Shown one piece after another: positions 5,858-6,908 of a stretch of 6,908 nt of DNA (within the stretch, counting starts at the first letter, position 1; each line of letters opens with the position of its first letter). This DNA comes from CAMLHP01 sp035707845. GTDB taxonomy: Bacteria; Gemmatimonadota; Gemmatimonadetes; Gemmatimonadales; GWC2-71-9. The notes below the pieces were generated by a model. It was given only the letters and a program-made list of their open reading frames with translations, was not told the DNA's origin and ran no database searches. The translations under genes and the position numbers were made by a program. The stretch covers positions 1-6,908 of the forward strand of contig DASSTP010000205.1 of assembly GCA_035707845.1 (NCBI GenBank). The letters are read 5' to 3'.

Positions 5858-6133
5858 TTATCCCCGCCGCACCTCAAAGCTACTGAATGGCTGGCCACGT
5901 GGGATCGCCTCCGAGATGACGCCGGTCACATCGGCGAGATCAGGGCCCGACCTGAGCAATTCTTCCAGGCGAACGAGCGTCGCGTCCTCCCCGCTCGCCA
6001 CGACCTCGACCGTCCCATCCGCACAATTGCGCGTAAAGCCGCCGAGGCCCAGCCGGCGAGCCTGCTGCAGCACAAACCAGCGAAAGCCGACGCCCTGCAC
6101 CCGGCCGGACACAACGTAGCGCCGGGTCGTCAC
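5858..6133 (-). CDS. acyP: Acylphosphatase
   Basis: This 91-residue cytoplasmic enzyme hydrolyses the carboxyl-phosphate bond of acyl phosphates such as acetyl phosphate or 1,3-bisphosphoglycerate. The signature GRVQGVGFRWFV (residues 10-21) supplies the phosphate-binding loop and catalytic Arg18. GFTRNCADGTVEV (32-44) supplies catalytic Asn36. The C-terminal SSFEVRRG is also typical, and the length fits the ~90-residue family. The GTG start at 6133 overlaps the dedA stop as GTGA, and GAGG lies 4 nt upstream, so translation is probably coupled to dedA. The gene is convergent with the heptad-protein gene. No strong terminator is visible between them. Confidence 0.95.
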   Translation of the reverse strand: MTTRRYVVSGRVQGVGFRWFVLQQARRLGLGGFTRNCADGTVEVVASGEDATLVRLEELLRSGPDLADVTGVISEAIPRGQPFSSFEVRRG

Positions 6134-6771
6134 GCGGCCTCGCGACGGCGGCCCCGGAGCAGCTCCACGAAGACGGGCACCACCGACAGCGCGATGATGG
6201 CGAGGATGACAAGGGTGAAATTGGAACGCACCGCAGGGATGTTGCCGAAGAAATACCCGCCCAGGACGAACAGCGAGACCCAGAGCACCGCCCCTGCCAG
6301 GTTGTACGCCAGGAAGCGTGGGTAGTGCATCCGTCCCACCCCTGCCACGAACGGCGCGAACGTCCGGATGATGGGGATGAACCGCGCCAAGACGATCGTC
6401 TTGCCGCCATGACGCGCGTAGAAGGCGCGGGTCCGCTCGAGATGCTCGGTCTTCAGGAATCGCACGCGCCCGCTGAAAGCGCGCTCGCCGATACGCGCCC
6501 CGATCCAGTAGTTCACGGTGTCGCCGATCGCCGCGGCGGCGATCAGCAGCACCAGCAGCAGGACCAGGTCGAACGAGCCGAGTGCCGCGAAAGTGCCGGC
6601 CGCAAAGAGCAGCGAGTCGCCCGGCAGGAAGGGCGTGACCACGAGCCCGGTCTCGGCGAAGACGATGGCGAACAGGATGAGGTACGACCCCGCCCCGAAT
6701 TGCTCGATGACCTGCGCCAGATGGTGGTCGAGATGCAGGAAGACGTCTATGAGCTGCCGCAGGAAATCCAT
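6130..6771 (-). CDS. DedA-family integral membrane protein
   Basis: This 213-residue inner-membrane protein belongs to the DedA/VTT superfamily, whose members include undecaprenyl-phosphate recycling flippases and the E. coli YqjA/YghB proton-dependent envelope proteins. Motifs in order are the re-entrant FAETGLVVTPFLPGDSLLF (38-56, with E40 and D52), GDTVNYWIGARIG (83-95), ARFIPIIRTFAPFVAGVG (129-146, with R130 and R136) and a C-terminal helix ending in basic RGRRREAA. The acidic and Arg residues align with those essential in YqjA, as I recall its numbering (E39, D51, R130, R136). Hydrophobic helices lie near 28-45, 55-92, 125-145, 150-172 and 183-203. The ATG at 6771 lacks a clear Shine-Dalgarno. 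The start is supported by family length and motif placement. The substrate is not deducible; a polyprenyl-phosphate lipid is plausible given the sugar-lipid genes elsewhere in the window, but that is inference. Confidence 0.93.
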   Translation of the reverse strand: MDFLRQLIDVFLHLDHHLAQVIEQFGAGSYLILFAIVFAETGLVVTPFLPGDSLLFAAGTFAALGSFDLVLLLVLLIAAAAIGDTVNYWIGARIGERAFSGRVRFLKTEHLERTRAFYARHGGKTIVLARFIPIIRTFAPFVAGVGRMHYPRFLAYNLAGAVLWVSLFVLGGYFFGNIPAVRSNFTLVILAIIALSVVPVFVELLRGRRREAA

Positions 6772-6795
6772 GATTTGGTCGGAAGAAAGTGGCGA

Positions 6796-6908
6796 TCAGT
6801 TCCAGCCGTGCTGGCCGATCAACGGGACGAAACGTGCCTCGGACAGCGCTGTCGTGACGAAGTCATCGGCGCGCCGGGTGACGAGCGTGAGCACCTGGCT
6901 GTCGCGTC
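6796..6908 (-). CDS. 3' end of an unidentified CDS, truncated by the window
   Basis: Reading the minus strand from the window edge gives 36 sense codons without a stop, ending at TGA 6798-6796. The translated tail ends in DDFVTTALSEARFVPLIGQHGWN. About 32 of 36 third positions are G or C, like the neighbouring real genes, so the frame is very probably coding. I do not recognise the family from this fragment. It ends 24 bp before the dedA start on the same strand, so it could be the upstream gene of a dedA-acyP operon. Confidence 0.55.
   Translation of the reverse strand, partial: RDSQVLTLVTRRADDFVTTALSEARFVPLIGQHGWN

Overview
The window is GC-rich DNA with gene content typical of a free-living, Gram-negative-type environmental bacterium. 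The best guess for origin is Gemmatimonadota or a similar GC-rich soil lineage. This rests on high GC at third codon positions, a YfhO-like membrane protein next to a dolichol-phosphate-mannose-synthase-like enzyme, a DapF of the ERGVEGET type, and a coiled-coil protein of a kind I associate with soil bacteria. The assignment is an inference, not a database result.

Left part (1-3550, all + strand): the 3' part of a large YfhO-family membrane protein (N-terminus outside the window), a 97-bp GC-rich gap with possible hairpins, a GT2 polyprenyl-phosphate sugar synthase, and diaminopimelate epimerase (dapF). The GT2 stop and dapF start overlap as TGATG. The first two genes plausibly form a lipid-linked sugar pathway: GT2 charges a polyprenyl phosphate with a sugar on the cytoplasmic side, and the YfhO-like GT-C protein uses it outside. 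DapF supplies meso-diaminopimelate for lysine and peptidoglycan.

Middle (3551-4467): about 0.9 kb with no convincing gene. It is bracketed by two clusters of a short CACGAA motif in opposite orientations (3625-3675, and 4347-4386 as TTCGTG). Inside lies a 28-bp sequence with the architecture of a XerC/XerD dif site (11-bp arm, 6-bp centre, 11-bp arm at 4072-4099), with a near-consensus DnaA-box-like 9-mer 5 bp to its left. Genes on the left point toward this site, and most on the right also point toward it, as expected near a replication terminus. Hand-counted local GC skew does not switch there, so the chromosomal dif reading stays a hypothesis; a plasmid or Xer-dependent mobile element site is the alternative.

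Right part (4392-6908, mostly - strand): a strong intrinsic terminator, a membrane-anchored TPR protein (YfgM-like layout), tRNA-Arg(CCU) with its own promoter, a + strand gene for a small protein built of 12 consecutive Arg-led heptads, then a - strand pair encoding a DedA-family membrane protein and acylphosphatase with a 4-nt GTGA overlap. At the right edge is the 3' end of an unidentified - strand gene.

The items most worth following are the dif-like site within its inverted repeat clusters, the extremely regular heptad protein, and the DapF active-site substitutions.
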